The notes under the pieces: model-generated
The model's database searches: none
Seen by the model: the letters and a program-made list of their open reading frames with translations, nothing else
Told to the model about the DNA's origin: nothing
Shown here: piece after piece, positions 36,050 to 48,800 of the stretch
Position numbering within the stretch: position 1 is the first letter of the stretch
Layout: each line of letters opens with the position of its first letter
Translations under genes and position numbers: made by a program
Assembly: GCA_014871385.1 (NCBI GenBank)
Contig: CM026426.1
Span: forward strand, 23,155,070 to 23,219,069
Length of the DNA stretch: 64,000 nt
Source of the DNA: Ceratodon purpureus
Taxonomy: Eukaryota; Streptophyta; Bryopsida; Pseudoditrichales; Ditrichaceae
Direction of reading: 5' to 3'

Positions 36050-36638
36050 TCACAGCATTGCATTGAACGGGAAGGGAGACGCTGCGGGGATGGTGACGAT
36101 GGGGAAGGCGTGGGTGCGGGAGATCTCGGTGGAAGACTCACATGTGGAGAAGCGGAGCCGTGAACCGCCGGAGCATTCAATGCTGCAGCCGGATGCGCTG
36201 CTCAAGGTCGCCATATTCTTGAAGGATGAGGTTGGTCGTTCCTTCCCTGAAGCATAACTTGAGGTTGTAAACTTGCTCTTGAAGCGAGTGGCTGTAATTT
36301 TCTTGGGGGTTGGAAGTGGATCGGAGAGGAGGAATGCGTGTTTGCATTGTGCGGGGTTGGGAATCTCATTTGAAGTTGTTTCCTCAAATTTCGATCTTCT
36401 TACAACGTTCTTGTTATTCATTGTCTTGCCCACAGATTCCGCTTCAAAATCTTCAGTAGCCCCTTCAGATCTCTCAAGAACTGCCTCTGTTTCTGCATCT
36501 GCCAGTGGCGATGGAGTTAAAGGTTCATCTTCAAGTTTGGGCTCAATCACTTTGGTTGCAGCATCTTCTGTGAGTTGTTTCGTTTCAGTGCTTGATCCAT
36601 GTTTTTCCCATTGGAAATTTGGAGTAGGAAGCACCTGC
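36050..36638 (-). CDS. Hypothetical exon, Ser/Thr-rich
   Basis: A 194-codon open frame on the minus strand begins just after a good acceptor (polypyrimidine tract then TAGCAG, about 36638). It contains LPTPNFQWEKHGSS, TKVIEPKLEDEPLTPSP, HAFLLSDPLPTPKKITATRF and a Ser-rich end. No known domain. A competing plus-strand ORF lies over part of it. Treat as a possible exon of an unrecognised gene. Confidence 0.3.
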
Positions 36639-38618
36639 TAAAAAAATTAGAGTCACATGTTCAATAAGTTTCTAACACTTCCGCATTCACAAAGGTCACA
36701 ACTTATGTTCAGTTCATCCCAACTTAGACCAGCTATGCATTTTCAAGCATATTGACTCAGATTCTACTTTTATCACGTTCTACCTTCATGCCACACAGGA
36801 TGCCTTCAAACTCTCTCGAATTATGAATTGTGAAGAAGACAGCCTGAAGCTGGTTCAAAACAGTCGTAGAAGTAATGAGATTTCTTTCCTAATTCACCAA
36901 ATGAATGCAGGTAATAGTGCAGATGACCGAAAAGCTTGCGACTTTTGAGTCTTGCGTATATATTCTTCAACAACGCTCAAGTCAGTGCTGCTAATTCCAA
37001 CAGCGTCTTAGTGAGAGCGGCGACGGCCCCGGGATTACTGTTTCCTGCGTTCTGAATTACTGTTTCCTGATGAGACTTCTGTTGTTGATGTTTTAGGTAC
37101 CTTGACAACAATTTTCTCAATGGATCGTTTGCCATTAGTAAACTTTGGTCTCTAGGTTTGCTTAGCACAAGATCATTGAATTCATCTGGACAATTGAGTG
37201 TACTTTCATTGATAAACAACAACATCAGCGACTTAATCTTCAATGTTAGGGTTGTAAGCTTGAAAATTAGGGTTGCAATCAGAATTACAGAAGTGCTTTC
37301 AGTAACAGGACTGTTGCTTGAGAATTGCTTCTGGCATTTATTCGGACAATCTTACTAGAATTGAGTGTGTAGGAGACGAGGAGAAGAATTGAAAGCTGAA
37401 AGGAAGTTGTCGCTTCTGCGCTCCGGAGGAATGCAAGCTCTAGGAATGGGAAGGCTTTGCCAAGTGGCATCCCTACAAGGGGGTCCATGAGGCACAAAAT
37501 TTAAAAAAAAATCAAATTGAAATCCAAATGCGCATTTTCTCACTATACACCTTGAGTGCCTACTACATATACATATACAATGGACTCTGCAGAGACAATC
37601 CTGACAATCCTGTTTCCATTTCAGACTCTGCAGAGAGTGATTTTGATGTCCGAGAGAAGATCCTTGCCATCATGCTGAGCCTCGCGGAATACAGATACAT
37701 TGGGCACCGCATACTTTTAACATCATCACACCAAATTACGATGGTGCTAGAGAGACTCTAGTGCATGGATCCATTTGACGAGGGCTTCTCACAAATATAT
37801 GAGAACCTCTTCTTCATGTAAGAAATAAAAAAGCAGCTTCATACCCAAACACCAACTGCCTTCGTGTGCGTCGGAGGACAAATAAGACTTCGTACACTTT
37901 CTTGCCAAGATCCCTGTATCCGAGAAACCTCCTGACTTTCTACACACCTGCATCTTCTCTAAATAAACCAAGCCTTTTCTTATGGAATGATCAAGATGAA
38001 AATTCGATTGATGCAGGTTCCATCTGGTTGAAACACTTGTAGCTACACACTTGCCATCTTGGAAAGAAGAAAACAATTTCGGTCAAGGTGAGTGCACACC
38101 TCATGGATGTGGTTCTCTACAAGCCTATTCGACGGCCTGATATGAGCTGCGTTTACAACGAGGATCACAAAGAAAACAAAAGCCGGGTACTGTAACAATT
38201 TCATCTCTCATCTTGATCTCTAATTTTTGCAGTAGAAACTAGTTCATTTGATCTGAATACGAAGGTACTAGAATCCATTTGCATAGCTAGTGCGGATATA
38301 TTGGTGAACGTCGGCATATTGGGTCTACTCGAGGTTATTGTCTTGGGTATGGGGGTATGGAGCCATCAGATCCTTCATACCATTCAAACAGACTCATTTG
38401 TGTTGTTTTGGATCACGGATGGACTTCAAATATTTGTCTTTAGAATCATCTCCGTTTTCATCTCTTCATAAACACGTACTATGGCTTAAAAAAGAGGCAC
38501 TCTATGGTTATACCTTTCCTCTAATCATTCCATTTACTGACTCGGTTCTTTTGAAATCTCAGTTGTGATGTTTGAAAGCAAAAGGCTTGCTTGAGTATGT
38601 AAACATGAATTCTCAAAC
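36639..38618. other. No convincing gene between hypothetical exon and right arm
   Basis: Short ORFs on both strands (e.g. 36977-37243 and 37789-38076, minus) have no motifs. Nothing else supported. Confidence 0.3.
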
Positions 38619-38873
38619 AATGAGAGTTCGTGATCTCTACCGTGAATTTGCCAACTTGAATCTCAAGGGAAGTTACACAAGTCAGCAAATTTTGGGACTC
38701 GAAAGTGGGTGTGGTCTGCGGGGGTCGGGACAGCCTCGCCCGGGCACGGGGTCGTAGGTCGGGCACGGGGCCGCTCCGGCCTCCCACTGCGGGCCACCGT
38801 TGAAAAGAATGGGCTTCGGGCAGGTGGGGCGTCGGCGCCCCACCGTGGAGCCTATAGCCTTGAGGCTCACCCG
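38619..38873 (-). repeat. GC-rich inverted repeat, right arm
   Basis: Inverse counterpart of 33992-34280, beginning CAATGAGAGTTCGTGATCTC and ending near CTATAGCCTTGAGGCTCAC, with scattered mismatches and small gaps. The arms are about 4.3 kb apart. They could be terminal repeats of one element or two independent insertions. Confidence 0.8.
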
Positions 38874-40183
38874 GGCCCCCTGTTCCGCCCTCCCCCGCCC
38901 TAGCTCGTGGATACTCCCCCCACCCTAGCCTTTCCGTCATTCGCGGAGCCCCCACCGGCCGTGCTGCCCCTGATCGCCCGTGTGCTCTTCCTCTAAGCCC
39001 AGCGTTTAAATCCTGTTTTTTCACAGGTAGCAAGACAGGCACCTTGAAATGAAGCCAAGTAAGATGAATCATCCATTAGAACATATTCATCCATAAAATT
39101 TTCTATTTTAAGGTACTTTCATCCAAAGAGTGGCGACTTTGGTTAAATTTTCATAAGATTTTGGCGAATTCATCCATTTTTTTCCTCAGTTTTCCTAGTG
39201 TATGAGGAGCCACACACAATTTGAGGTAAGTTTCTGGCGAAAATTCGCCAATAATTTAAACGCTGTCTAAGCCCCGCTCTCCTCCTTGCGCGGGCCCCTC
39301 TTCGCCCATGATCCCCGACTTCATGTGCATGGGTCCCCCTCCCCACCATGTGAATGACATGCCATGTGCATGGTACCCCCATCGCGGCCGTCCCCCATCA
39401 CCCACCCTGCCCTTCTTTTTTTTGTTTTGAGGACACTCTCACAGTTCTCTCAACAGAATAGTGTGGAAAACCATAACTGAGGACAGACTTCTCAGTTTAC
39501 AACAAATCAAGTAATATTTTGAAAATAAAATAAAATGATTTGTAATAATTTCAAGGTTGTTCCATTGAAGATAAAAATAATTATAAAAAGGGAAAAAATA
39601 ATGAAAAGATGAATCACATGAAAAAGGGAAGTTCGTTTATTTTTGTAAACTTTGGCACTCATTTCGAAATAATTTGTACGAGTCCAAATACATGTAATTC
39701 AATGAATTGAAGGAAAACACCACCATTTCATTTACAATTATTTGGTCTTTGATAAAAAACATGAAGTTTGCTTTTGGAGATAATGTAGAAAATAGGAGAA
39801 GAAGTATTGTTCTACTACAATAAGTGGAAATCAAATTTCATTATAAAACATAAAGTAATGGACATACTCTACCTTACACATATAAAACCACATGGATGAG
39901 GTTTTATTGAAAAACTCACGGTATAGTTTTAGATATTCCTGTGGAACATCTCAAAGCAATTCGGATTACGCCAACACATGAATTGTCCATCGCATTGAAA
40001 ACAATACATGCGGACTGTCCGTGCTCTGCATACAAGACACGTTCTTCTCAACTCTGAATGAAATAATATGTGAATACATAGTTGGTGTGCTCAAATAGCA
40101 GCCTCCTGATCCGATCGAAGTTCGTAGCCGTGGAGGAGTTCTTTGCATAGCTTCGTCTTGAATTGCAAATGAGTCATGGGAGA
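38874..40183. other. No gene; two GC-rich islands in AT-rich DNA
   Basis: C-rich tracts at about 38874-39000 and 39265-39415 alternate with AT-rich DNA. No ORF with motifs; no transposon end recognised. Confidence 0.35.
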
Positions 40184-41688
40184 CTATACGATTCGCTCCC
40201 GAGAAATCCGATTGAGATACATCACGTACATATTGACAAATGTTGTATCAACTAAAAACCAAAATACACGGTGCCACCACTTGTGGATTTGTGTTTGACT
40301 GGAGTACGTTCCACGAAGTTGGTCCGCCACATCAACCCCGCGCATGTACTTAGTATATTCCACTAACACCGGAGATGTTGGAATATCCTCTTGAATGGCT
40401 CTGTTACTTCGAGGCACTACAACTTGTGGCTCGTCCGGAGAAGAAATAGAATTTGCGTGCGTAGACAATAAAGGATTGGTCGCTTGTCCTTCCACATGAC
40501 ACATGCCATACCCTGATCGCGATGCATTCTCTACTCTAAGAACCCTTGCGGCGATTTTCTAAAATTCCCCGCTGTCTTCAAATATGTAGGCAACCCAACA
40601 CGGTTAGATTGTGCAGTACCTATTGCATACATACCTATTAATGCTAGTTCTCTAAATAAAAGTACTGATGTAAAATAATTACCCATAACAACACAATGCC
40701 TCCGATTTTGCAGGCCTTCTATCAGTCTCAAAACAACTCTGTGGGGTACACTCGGTCCACCTCAACCTAAACCCACTACAATCTGCTCTTCAATGTCCTG
40801 ACCATAGTAGATATCAAAATTGTAAACGAATTTTGATTTTGAGTCACCATGGCACCAAACCTTGTTGCCTCACTTTTGTGGCTTTTTAGGCATGTACTGT
40901 CTCGCAGGGCAATAGGATCCTTAATATCGGATCATCATCTCATCTATCGTGAGATTTTCACCTAACGCCCACTCCCTCATGCATGCTTCCCTAATATCGT
41001 TCACAAGCCATCTAACTTGTCTCATTTTATCAAATCCAACATGACCTCGCTCAATATGATCATATTGTTGTAGATTGGTAATATGCATACACCGTCTCAA
41101 TTCCCAAAACCGTGAAAGAGTCAATATGTTGGAAAGAATGGGGCAATGGAAGATAGATCCTGCCTTCTCCCAAAATGACTTCATGTTCGGTTGCTTCTTC
41201 ATTCCCATGTAGATGTGGATAGCTAGAAATGCTCTAAAATTTGCCATTGTCATAGGCATCCAATTCCTCCCCCCCATTTTATTTCCAATCACGTTTGTAA
41301 TGCAATTTGCATATCGATTGGTTTCCCTGTGAATTTTCCAGAGTACATTGTAAGGCCCAAAAAATTCCCACAAGTACAATACTGTGGGAATTGCTTGGAA
41401 GAAACGAGCAGTTCCACTAATTCTACAAAAGATACTTGGAATTGGTTCATAAGTGTGATGCTCTTGCCCCCAAAATTCATCTCCATATTCATTCCTTACA
41501 TTGTCCTCAATGACCTCTTCTTGTTCTTCTCCACCCATACCTCCAACGCTTTCATCCTCACTTTCATAATCATAGTTGGAACTTAGTGAATTGTCACTTA
41601 GCTCCGCAACAAAGGCTCTTGCCCTTCTAAACCTCCGTCGCACTACACGCCTTACCACCACATCGGAAATTGCATCATCCCTCCTCAA
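40184..41688 (-). pseudogene. piggyBac transposase 3, inactivated
   Basis: Minus-strand remnant. 41688-40921 encodes the N-terminal half (FRAFLAIHIYMGMKKQPNM, MRQVRWLVNDIREA, NLTIDEMMIRY) and ends at a TAA. The frame continues through two TGA codons to VVMGNYFTSVLLFRELALIG (about 40690) and a TAG. A frameshifted end at 40504-40184 has YTKYMRGVDVADQLRG and QIHKWWHRVFWF. The second catalytic Asp (usual DNxF/DNYF) is Gly here (GNYF); the first and third are kept. It belongs to a lineage different from element 1. No terminal repeats or TTAA pair were found around it. Confidence 0.88.
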
Positions 41689-41699
41689 ATTCTCACTCT

Positions 41700-42870
41700 C
41701 CTCTCCATGGCCATCTTCATATGCATCTTACACATCCACATTGATAAATGTCCCTATTCCCATAGAACCCCCATCCCCCTCATTCAAATGACCATCATAA
41801 TTTCCCCCCATCCCAGCTTCACCATCCTTTACTCCTCCTTCACTCCCACCAAGTCCTTCGAAACCCGCACCCCCCATGACAAACCCTCCTCCCATCCCCC
41901 ATCCACGCCGGTCCCCAACAACAAACCCCCCCTGATCCCCTCGCCCGGGTTTTCTCCGTGCCTCCCCTCCCCCGCCCCCACACAAACAACCCTTCCCCGT
42001 TGGTTACCCGACCCCGCCCTTGCCCCTTCCTCAACAGTCCCCGTCCTCCCCCCTGTTCACACGTCCTCGCACGGGGCCCCATCTCCCTGCCCCCCCTTCC
42101 TCACCTGTCCCCGCTGATTGCCTATCCCCAACTTCGCCCGGTTACAGTCTATTCCCGCCCCAGCCCGTTTCCTTGCCAATGCCGCATCAACTCCACGGTT
42201 GTCAAAATAGACATCCGGACGTCCGACCTGGACGTCCCCGTCCCGGACGTGGCATCCCCGACGCTCGAGAATTACGTCGTGGTAATAATTTTGCGACCCC
42301 GGGAGGTAAAAAAATCTCCCAACCGTCCGATCAGCCGATCCTGCCACCACGCCGCATCTCGGCCGTCAAATCACGGGGACCGCCGCGAGGTCGCTGGGGA
42401 CGGCTGCCCCTAGATCCGGCCCACGATGCGGCCGTTTTGGCCCATCGCGGGCCGTCGGATGTGGGCGGCCCGCCTCGGCCGTCGGATCCCGCGGCCGTCG
42501 CCGTGGCCGACCGCGGGGACGGCCACGGGGACGGCCACGGGGACGGCCACGGGATACGACGGCCCAGATCCTTCCCGCCGCGGGCCATCAGGGACCACCC
42601 GATCGCCGCGGTCGACCGCGGGCCGTCAGATCCCGCGACAGTCCCTGTGGCCGTCCCCGCCGTCGGCTAGGGCGACGGCCGCGGGATCCAACGGCCCGCG
42701 GCCGCCATGGTCGGCCGCGGAGGGCCGTCCGCGTGGAAACGCGGCCGACCGCGCAGACAGCCGCGTCAGGCGACGGCCACGCGGCGCCATCGCCCGACGC
42801 GGCCGTCCGATCGGACGGCTGGCGCCTTCGGTCCGAGTCTCGTCCGATCGGACGGCCGCGAGGTCGGCTT
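41700..42870. other. C-rich then GC-rich upstream region of the kinase gene
   Basis: 41730-42180 is strongly C-rich on the plus strand. 42180-42870 is very GC-rich and made of overlapping GGCCGTCGGAT-, CGGCCGCGG- and GATCGGACGG-type motifs. Three tandem copies of GGGGACGGCCAC lie at 42515-42550. It holds long spurious ORFs on both strands without domain features. It may be a CpG-island-like promoter region. Confidence 0.5.
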
Positions 42871-42874
42871 CCTC

Positions 42875-42881
42875 TATATAA
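42875..42881 (+). promoter_or_regulatory. TATA box of the kinase-like gene
   Basis: CTATATAAGG lies at the edge of the GC-rich block, about 275 bp before the kinase ATG. It suggests transcription start near 42905-42915 and a 5' UTR of about 240 bases. Confidence 0.6.
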
Positions 42882-43151
42882 GGGGTAGCCGCCTCTTCAT
42901 TTTTTACCTTTTTTCTCACATTTTGCGTGAGGCCGATTGCTACTGGTGGGGGATTTGCTCCTTCTCCGTTGGTCGTTCTCACCGGGAGGAAAGGGGTCTT
43001 TTATTTGGGGGGGGGGGGGGACTTTTCGAATTTTTAAACGATTTTTTTCAATACCCTTTGGATATGTATTGCTCTGATTAATCTTTGTGGGAATTGAGGG
43101 TTTATTTGGAGTTGCGTATTCGATTGCTTGAAGCCTTGAAGGCTTTCCACG

Positions 43152-44627
43152 ATGCCGAAGAACAAGAAGCAGAAGAATGTGGGGGAATGGGCGGACAAAT
43201 ACGATGACAAACCGAGCCTACGTTGCAAGGATTATATTACGGAATTCATCGTGGAATTTTACCAGGAGAACACCCTTGTTTCATTAAACAGTTGTTACAT
43301 TCGGTATGAGGAAGATGGGCCCAAGGAATTCAAGTCAGAGATGGAGGTAAAGATTATGGATCATTTGATGCATCCGCACTGGAAATCCGAGAGACAAAAG
43401 CCCGGTTACCTTCATTTCGTGGAACAGCGTGCACATGATGCGTTATGGAATGCTCGTGACGTTGTGTCTAAGTATGCAAGAGAGCAAAGGGGGGGAGTCG
43501 AGGCCTTCAAAGATAATATTTCAAAGGCAGATTGCTTCCGGAGACTAATGGCGCCACTGAGCTCAAGAAAGCATCGACGGATCTCTGTTAAATGGTGGGA
43601 TTCTCCAATTGGGATGGAGACGGCGGCCGACTTACGTAGACGGCATTTGACTATCTTGTCAGACTACGCAATTTTCTATTACTTGGACAAGGAAGTTCAG
43701 AGAGGTGGTTATGCTACCATACGTAGGGTTCGTATTGAGGGAAACTCGGAAATCCCACCATTCTGGGAGTTTGCTGAGAAACGGCCGCTCAATTGGTCTA
43801 TGAGGCCGGAATTGGCACGTGTGGACGACAACAACGAATCTCTTGCAATAAGGATTCCCCATCCTGGTGTCATCCGCTTCATGGCCATTCATCAGAGGGA
43901 ACATGTCGGATTCATGTATTGGTGGAACGGTGGGACCCTTCGAGCCATGCTACAGAGGGACAATGAGGCCCCGGATGACCTCTACATCCACTACATCTTC
44001 GATAGGAATCCAGAAGACAGTCTGATTCAAGGAAAGCGTCTCCGACTTTTCCGAAGTAAGCATACAGAGCTTGCTTGGGCATTGTGTAACATCATAGATG
44101 ATGTGCACAAATGCGGTTACCTCCACAATGACTTGTCGCCGGACAACATTCTACTTCACTTTCCGGAAGATGAGTCCAAGATCTACATCGGGGTTTGTGA
44201 TTGGGGCTTGATGACGAAAATAGAGGAGAACAGAAGGTCGCCTTGGGTTTTTGAGAGTGCTTATTAGATGGAGGAGACTATGAGGAGGCGATACAGGGTG
44301 GATTCTCGCGTGGTATACGTACACAAGGAAAGCCAAGATATTAGAATCGTTCCAGATTTGACGGCTGCATCGGAGGATTTTGCAACCGCAAAGATTGCGG
44401 CAAAGATCAACGGCGGCAACATGTGCACAGCATACCACGAAGCGGAGCCAGTAGAAACACGCCATTTCGAGAGGATCGGAGACCTCGCTACAGTTTTCGA
44501 AAGTTATCTTGATAGAGTTTGTCAAAACAACAGAGGAAGAGTGGGTGGACTCGGACATCTTATTAACCGTTTCAGAGATAGACACAAGTGGCCGACTCCC
44601 AAGGAGCACTACCGCGTGGGGTACTGA
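43152..44627 (+). CDS. Protein-kinase-like protein with internal TAG
   Basis: An intronless frame of 491 codons (stop TGA 44625-44627) is interrupted only by TAG at 44265-44267 (codon 372). The N-terminal ~170 residues (MPKNKKQKNVGEWADKY...) are unrecognised. The kinase-like part follows: a glycine-loop-like GGYATIRRV (about residue 195), IIDDVHKCGYLHNDLSPDN (catalytic-loop Asp about 327, Asn about 332) and CDWG in place of DFG. HNDLSPDN replaces the usual HRD motif, and I cannot find a clear ATP-anchoring Lys in strand 3. The activation segment then meets the TAG, after which the frame continues with METMRRR-like residues, RVVYVHKESQD and a helical C-terminus. It is either a recent nonsense mutant or a read-through/truncated kinase-like protein. 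A TATA box and GC-rich promoter lie upstream. Confidence 0.7.
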
Positions 44628-45885
44628 TATGGAGAGGCATATCTACCTTTCCGAATTCCTATAATTTCATAATATTTAGAGTCGGACGGCGGGCATAGCT
44701 CTCAGTAGTGAATAGTTATATTTAGAATCTAAACTATGATGAGATGTTGGAATCTCAATTTTTGTACATCAATCAATATTTTGTTTATAAATTTTATTTG
44801 CATTTGGTTCAAATCTGGTCTCGTGTACTGAGATTGGTCTATTTTGCCTCTCGTACTCTCTGAAAAAAGGATTTGCTCCACACATCCAGCTAAAACTCGA
44901 TAGTCTCAATTGTAATTATGAAAATGATGTGATATGTGACTTGTAACCAATATAAGTCATACGTTTTAGTCTTAGAAAATATTGCACTAGAGCAGAACAG
45001 TGTCCAAAGTGATGTCGTTTAACGCGGTTTTTAACGCGGTTTAACGCAGTTTAACGTGGACAGTTTTTTTGACGCAAAAATGGCAAAAAGGTCACGGACG
45101 TCACTTTGGTTTGACGTGCTGCGTCAACCTTATGTTAAACCAGTTAACATGAGTTAACGTGCTGCGTCTAAAGTGACGCAAATTGAAATTATGGAAGTTA
45201 CCCAATTTCATGCACCCAATTCAAATATTGTGTCAAAAGAAATACAGCATTACGTCAAAGTAGACGCTGATAAAGAGGTTAGCTAAGTATTTTAACGCGT
45301 TTACGGAGACGTCAGTAGACACGGAATTATGAAAGAGGAAACAAGCATTTCATGCACCCCGTTAGAATTTTGTGTCAAATATGAGAAAATACTTTGACAA
45401 AGTTGACGCGTCTAAACACAAAAAACATATCATAACGTGTTTCTTGTAACGGCTTTAGACGTACTGTGACTTGGGCCATGTCAACCATTTGAGGCATCCA
45501 TTTCCAAATTTCTGTTAAATGAAACACAAAGCTATGTTTATATTGACGCATGGACAGCGTCCATTATGACACACAGTAGCGTGATGTAGTGTCCAACCAC
45601 AATGTCAACAGTGACGCAACATAACGTTTTCCGAGACGTAAAACTATGTCATATATAACGTACTTTCACACAAACATAGACGTCACTTGAAACGCCAATT
45701 AACAATGTTGATCAAGTTTATTGCGAAACGCAAATGAACATCGGTGATGAATTCAGATTACTGAAGCCAGGTAGTTTGAAAAGTATGTATGCTACGTTTC
45801 AATGGACATCCATTCAATAGCATAATGGAAAACGGCTACCTATGCGTACTAACAGCCATCACTTTCCTACAAAAATGCCTACAAT
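44628..45885. other. Intergenic, ACG/TGTCA motif cloud (3' side)
   Basis: From about 45010 to 45710 the sequence is dense in TTAACGCGGTT, TGACGCA, ACGTCA and similar overlapping motifs without a fixed period. Comparable clouds occur in introns and upstream of the neighbouring gene (46870-47150, 48000-48300, 50370-50650). No ORF. Confidence 0.55.
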
Positions 45886-48800
45886 CTACTTCTTGCTAAT
45901 GCTGGTTTCCTGTGTTGGGTTCTTCTTAATTTGCACACTCCAAATCACATAGCAAACGATTAGAAAACATAGCATGGGCTGCCAGATGGGAAACCGGAAC
46001 GACTGAGGTTTTAGGGTGAGGGGTAGATCTGAACGGGGCCTGCCGGTTTCGGAACGGCTGACTTCTCCAAACCCCCAGCTTCTCCCTGTATACACAATTG
46101 AGTCATCATCACGAGGGTAGAGGAAAGCAATAGCCTGCGTCAACGCCTCCAAACGGGATCTAGTGATCATTTCAGATCGTAGGGGAACCGTGCGACACCG
46201 TGAACAAACAGGCAAGACCTGCAACTCAACCAAATACAGAGAGAAGTCTATACGGAAAATGATGGTCAAATTACAATTGAAACCCCCCTCTAAGGTATGC
46301 AGGAAAACACAACAGTGACCACTTACCTCTACTGCCTCAAAGGCAACTCTTTTTTTGGGATTTGCGGCCTCCTCCTTAGTCTGTTTTTTCTTCGACGGCG
46401 CCTTCTTTTCCGGTGGCGGGGACTTCAGCTTCTTTGATGCCGCCCTCGTTGTTGCCCTGGTGTTGTCTCCTATACTTGCCGGTTTAGGGTCTCCTGCAGT
46501 AGCCTCCACTGCCGCGATTACTCCTTGGACGACCCCCACTGCCTCCACTGCCAGTGCTACCCCTTCGCTGGGTGCAGGCCTTAGGTCACTCGCAGGCCAC
46601 CGAATGAAGTAACCAATTGCCTGGTTCATGGTCAGGACGCCTTCATCCTCAAGTGGGCACTGAAGATCGTGGTCGTCCTTCAGACTTGTGGTCACCTGCA
46701 CCAAGAACTCGTCATCTTCTATACGCTGGCAGTGGACAGACTCTCCTGGCATGCCGTGTAGCACTCCACATCCAACCAGAGTGGTGAAGGAGTCGTCATG
46801 AGCGCTACTGAGCAACTCGACTGCCAATCCTTTAGCAAACCGTCTTTGCAACGCCAACAAAGCACATATGGGAACACAAATACGTTAACGGTTACGGATG
46901 AATACGTTTATCTCTGTCACTTGAACCAAAGTGCGTATGTCAGTGGAAATGGAAATTTTTGTCATTCAAGACGCAATTGTGCGTCATTTGAAACAAAGCT
47001 AGGATGAGCCGAGACCAAGTTTACCGTCCATGGAAACGTAAATTCATGTCATTCTTAACGCAATCCTATTTCAAGCAATACGACTTCCTATGTGAATGAA
47101 ATGCGCACATTATGCTACACGCTATCCTAACAAATTGAATATGAAGAGAACGTTGTGGTCTGCCTAGTAAACCGTATGCTTTATACTACCTGATTTGATG
47201 CCGACTTCGGGTCGGAGAGGGATGCAATCGTGTCGATTACCTCTTGCTCATCCGCCTCTGGTGAGGAAACCTTTTCCTCCAAAGGTGCTGGAACTCTATC
47301 GCTGCTGTTGTGCAAATCCGGGGATGGCAAGCCGTCGTTGTCTTCCTCCTCTGAGGCCTCCGCCTCCACATCCTGTTTTTGGGTCACCTGTTCCAGACCG
47401 CCACCATCCTCGATCCCATCTTCCGCCATATCTTCTGCTCCATCCACCATATCTACATGTTCCGTGTTCGCATGAGTCTTCTCATCCGGCGTTGTGCGGA
47501 TATTGTCATGGAACTCCTCATTTGTCTTGGTGGATGCGGGTCTAGGTCCCTCCGCTACCATAGTGCACTCATCTACAGCCTCCTCCGTTGTGATGCCGTC
47601 ATCCGGAGATGGACCCGCGAGCCCCGTACCAGCCTTTAACGACTCTGGAGTGACGACGACTGTGTCAGCGGGCCGCCGCTTGTCTTGCTTGGGCTGTGGT
47701 TTCCCCCCGGATTTCTTGGTGGTCTTGTGTTTGGGCAGCAATGGCTCCACAAGTGGTGGAGTAGACACTCGAGTCATACTGGCGTCTAACTCCGTGAGCA
47801 TATCCTCGACCTTCTTTAACCTCGACTCTTGGGCCGCACACAATGCTTCTATCTTCTCCATCCTCGCATCCTGAGCACCTTCTGACTTCTGCTTCCTTGC
47901 ATTGATGCGGTCTTCCAGCTCCTTCTGTCTCATAGCCTTCACCTCCGCAGCGACTTCCGCTTTTGAAGGCTGTCGTTCTAGTCTTATGCTCTGCGCGTGA
48001 TTCCCACTTCACGGAAATTAATGAAGCAAAAAAATCGATACCCAAGACGGAAACAGTGCATCATATGCGACATTAGCATGAAACATACCTATACTGACCC
48101 AGATAAATGTTACTCCCACCGCGGTGAAACTCAGTTTCATGTCACTTGAAATGTGGAGTCACGTCATATGGAACAAGGAAGACTATCAGAAGAAACGGCA
48201 CTGGATCGCCACTAGAAGGGCAGAGTCACGTCACGAGAAACAGAAAATAGTGTCATAAGAGTTGTGATATCCCGTTAGAAGAAACGCAATCCATATAGCC
48301 CACTACCACTGGACACATGAATTTGGACATTTGGACCATTTCTTATTCTCAAAAACATCCCACAAGAGTCAGAGATTGAGTGCGTTTCAAAATCCAGAAT
48401 TAAAGTATGTACAGTAACCAACTCAAAACCACAAAGCACACAGAATCATCACTCCAACAATATCAACATACAAACACTTTGTCTTATGTCCACAACGCAA
48501 CAGATGAAGTACTATAAAAGGACTTACCAGCGCGGACACTGCAGCCATCGATTGGCTCCACGCGGTGCTAGACTTCAAAGGCCTCCCAAGCGAGATGCTG
48601 GACATAATCTGGGACTTCTCTTGTACAGCTGGGTCTTCCCGCATCTCCACCAACTTATCCCAATGGCGCTTGGCGATATCCGGAGGCTTCCCTTGTCCAA
48701 GCCTGATGAGCTTGTTGATCAAGAACTTCACCCGAGTCACGCACCTGGACATCCTTGAATTGAACCATCTCTCACTGAGTTCTGTGGTTTCGCCATAGAA

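Noticed and set aside
36050..36257. Plus-strand ORF overlapping the hypothetical minus exon
   Set aside because: No motif and no acceptor or donor pair; the minus frame is longer and follows a good acceptor, though neither is secure.
41700..42981. Long ORFs on both strands in the C/GC-rich block (up to 216 codons)
   Set aside because: Pro/Arg/Gly-rich translations without domains; GC-rich DNA simply lacks stop codons.
44265..44267. TAG in the kinase as proof of a variant genetic code
   Set aside because: Other stops (TAA, TGA) also interrupt pseudogenes here, and intact genes such as the lipase appear to end at TAG (6238-6240).
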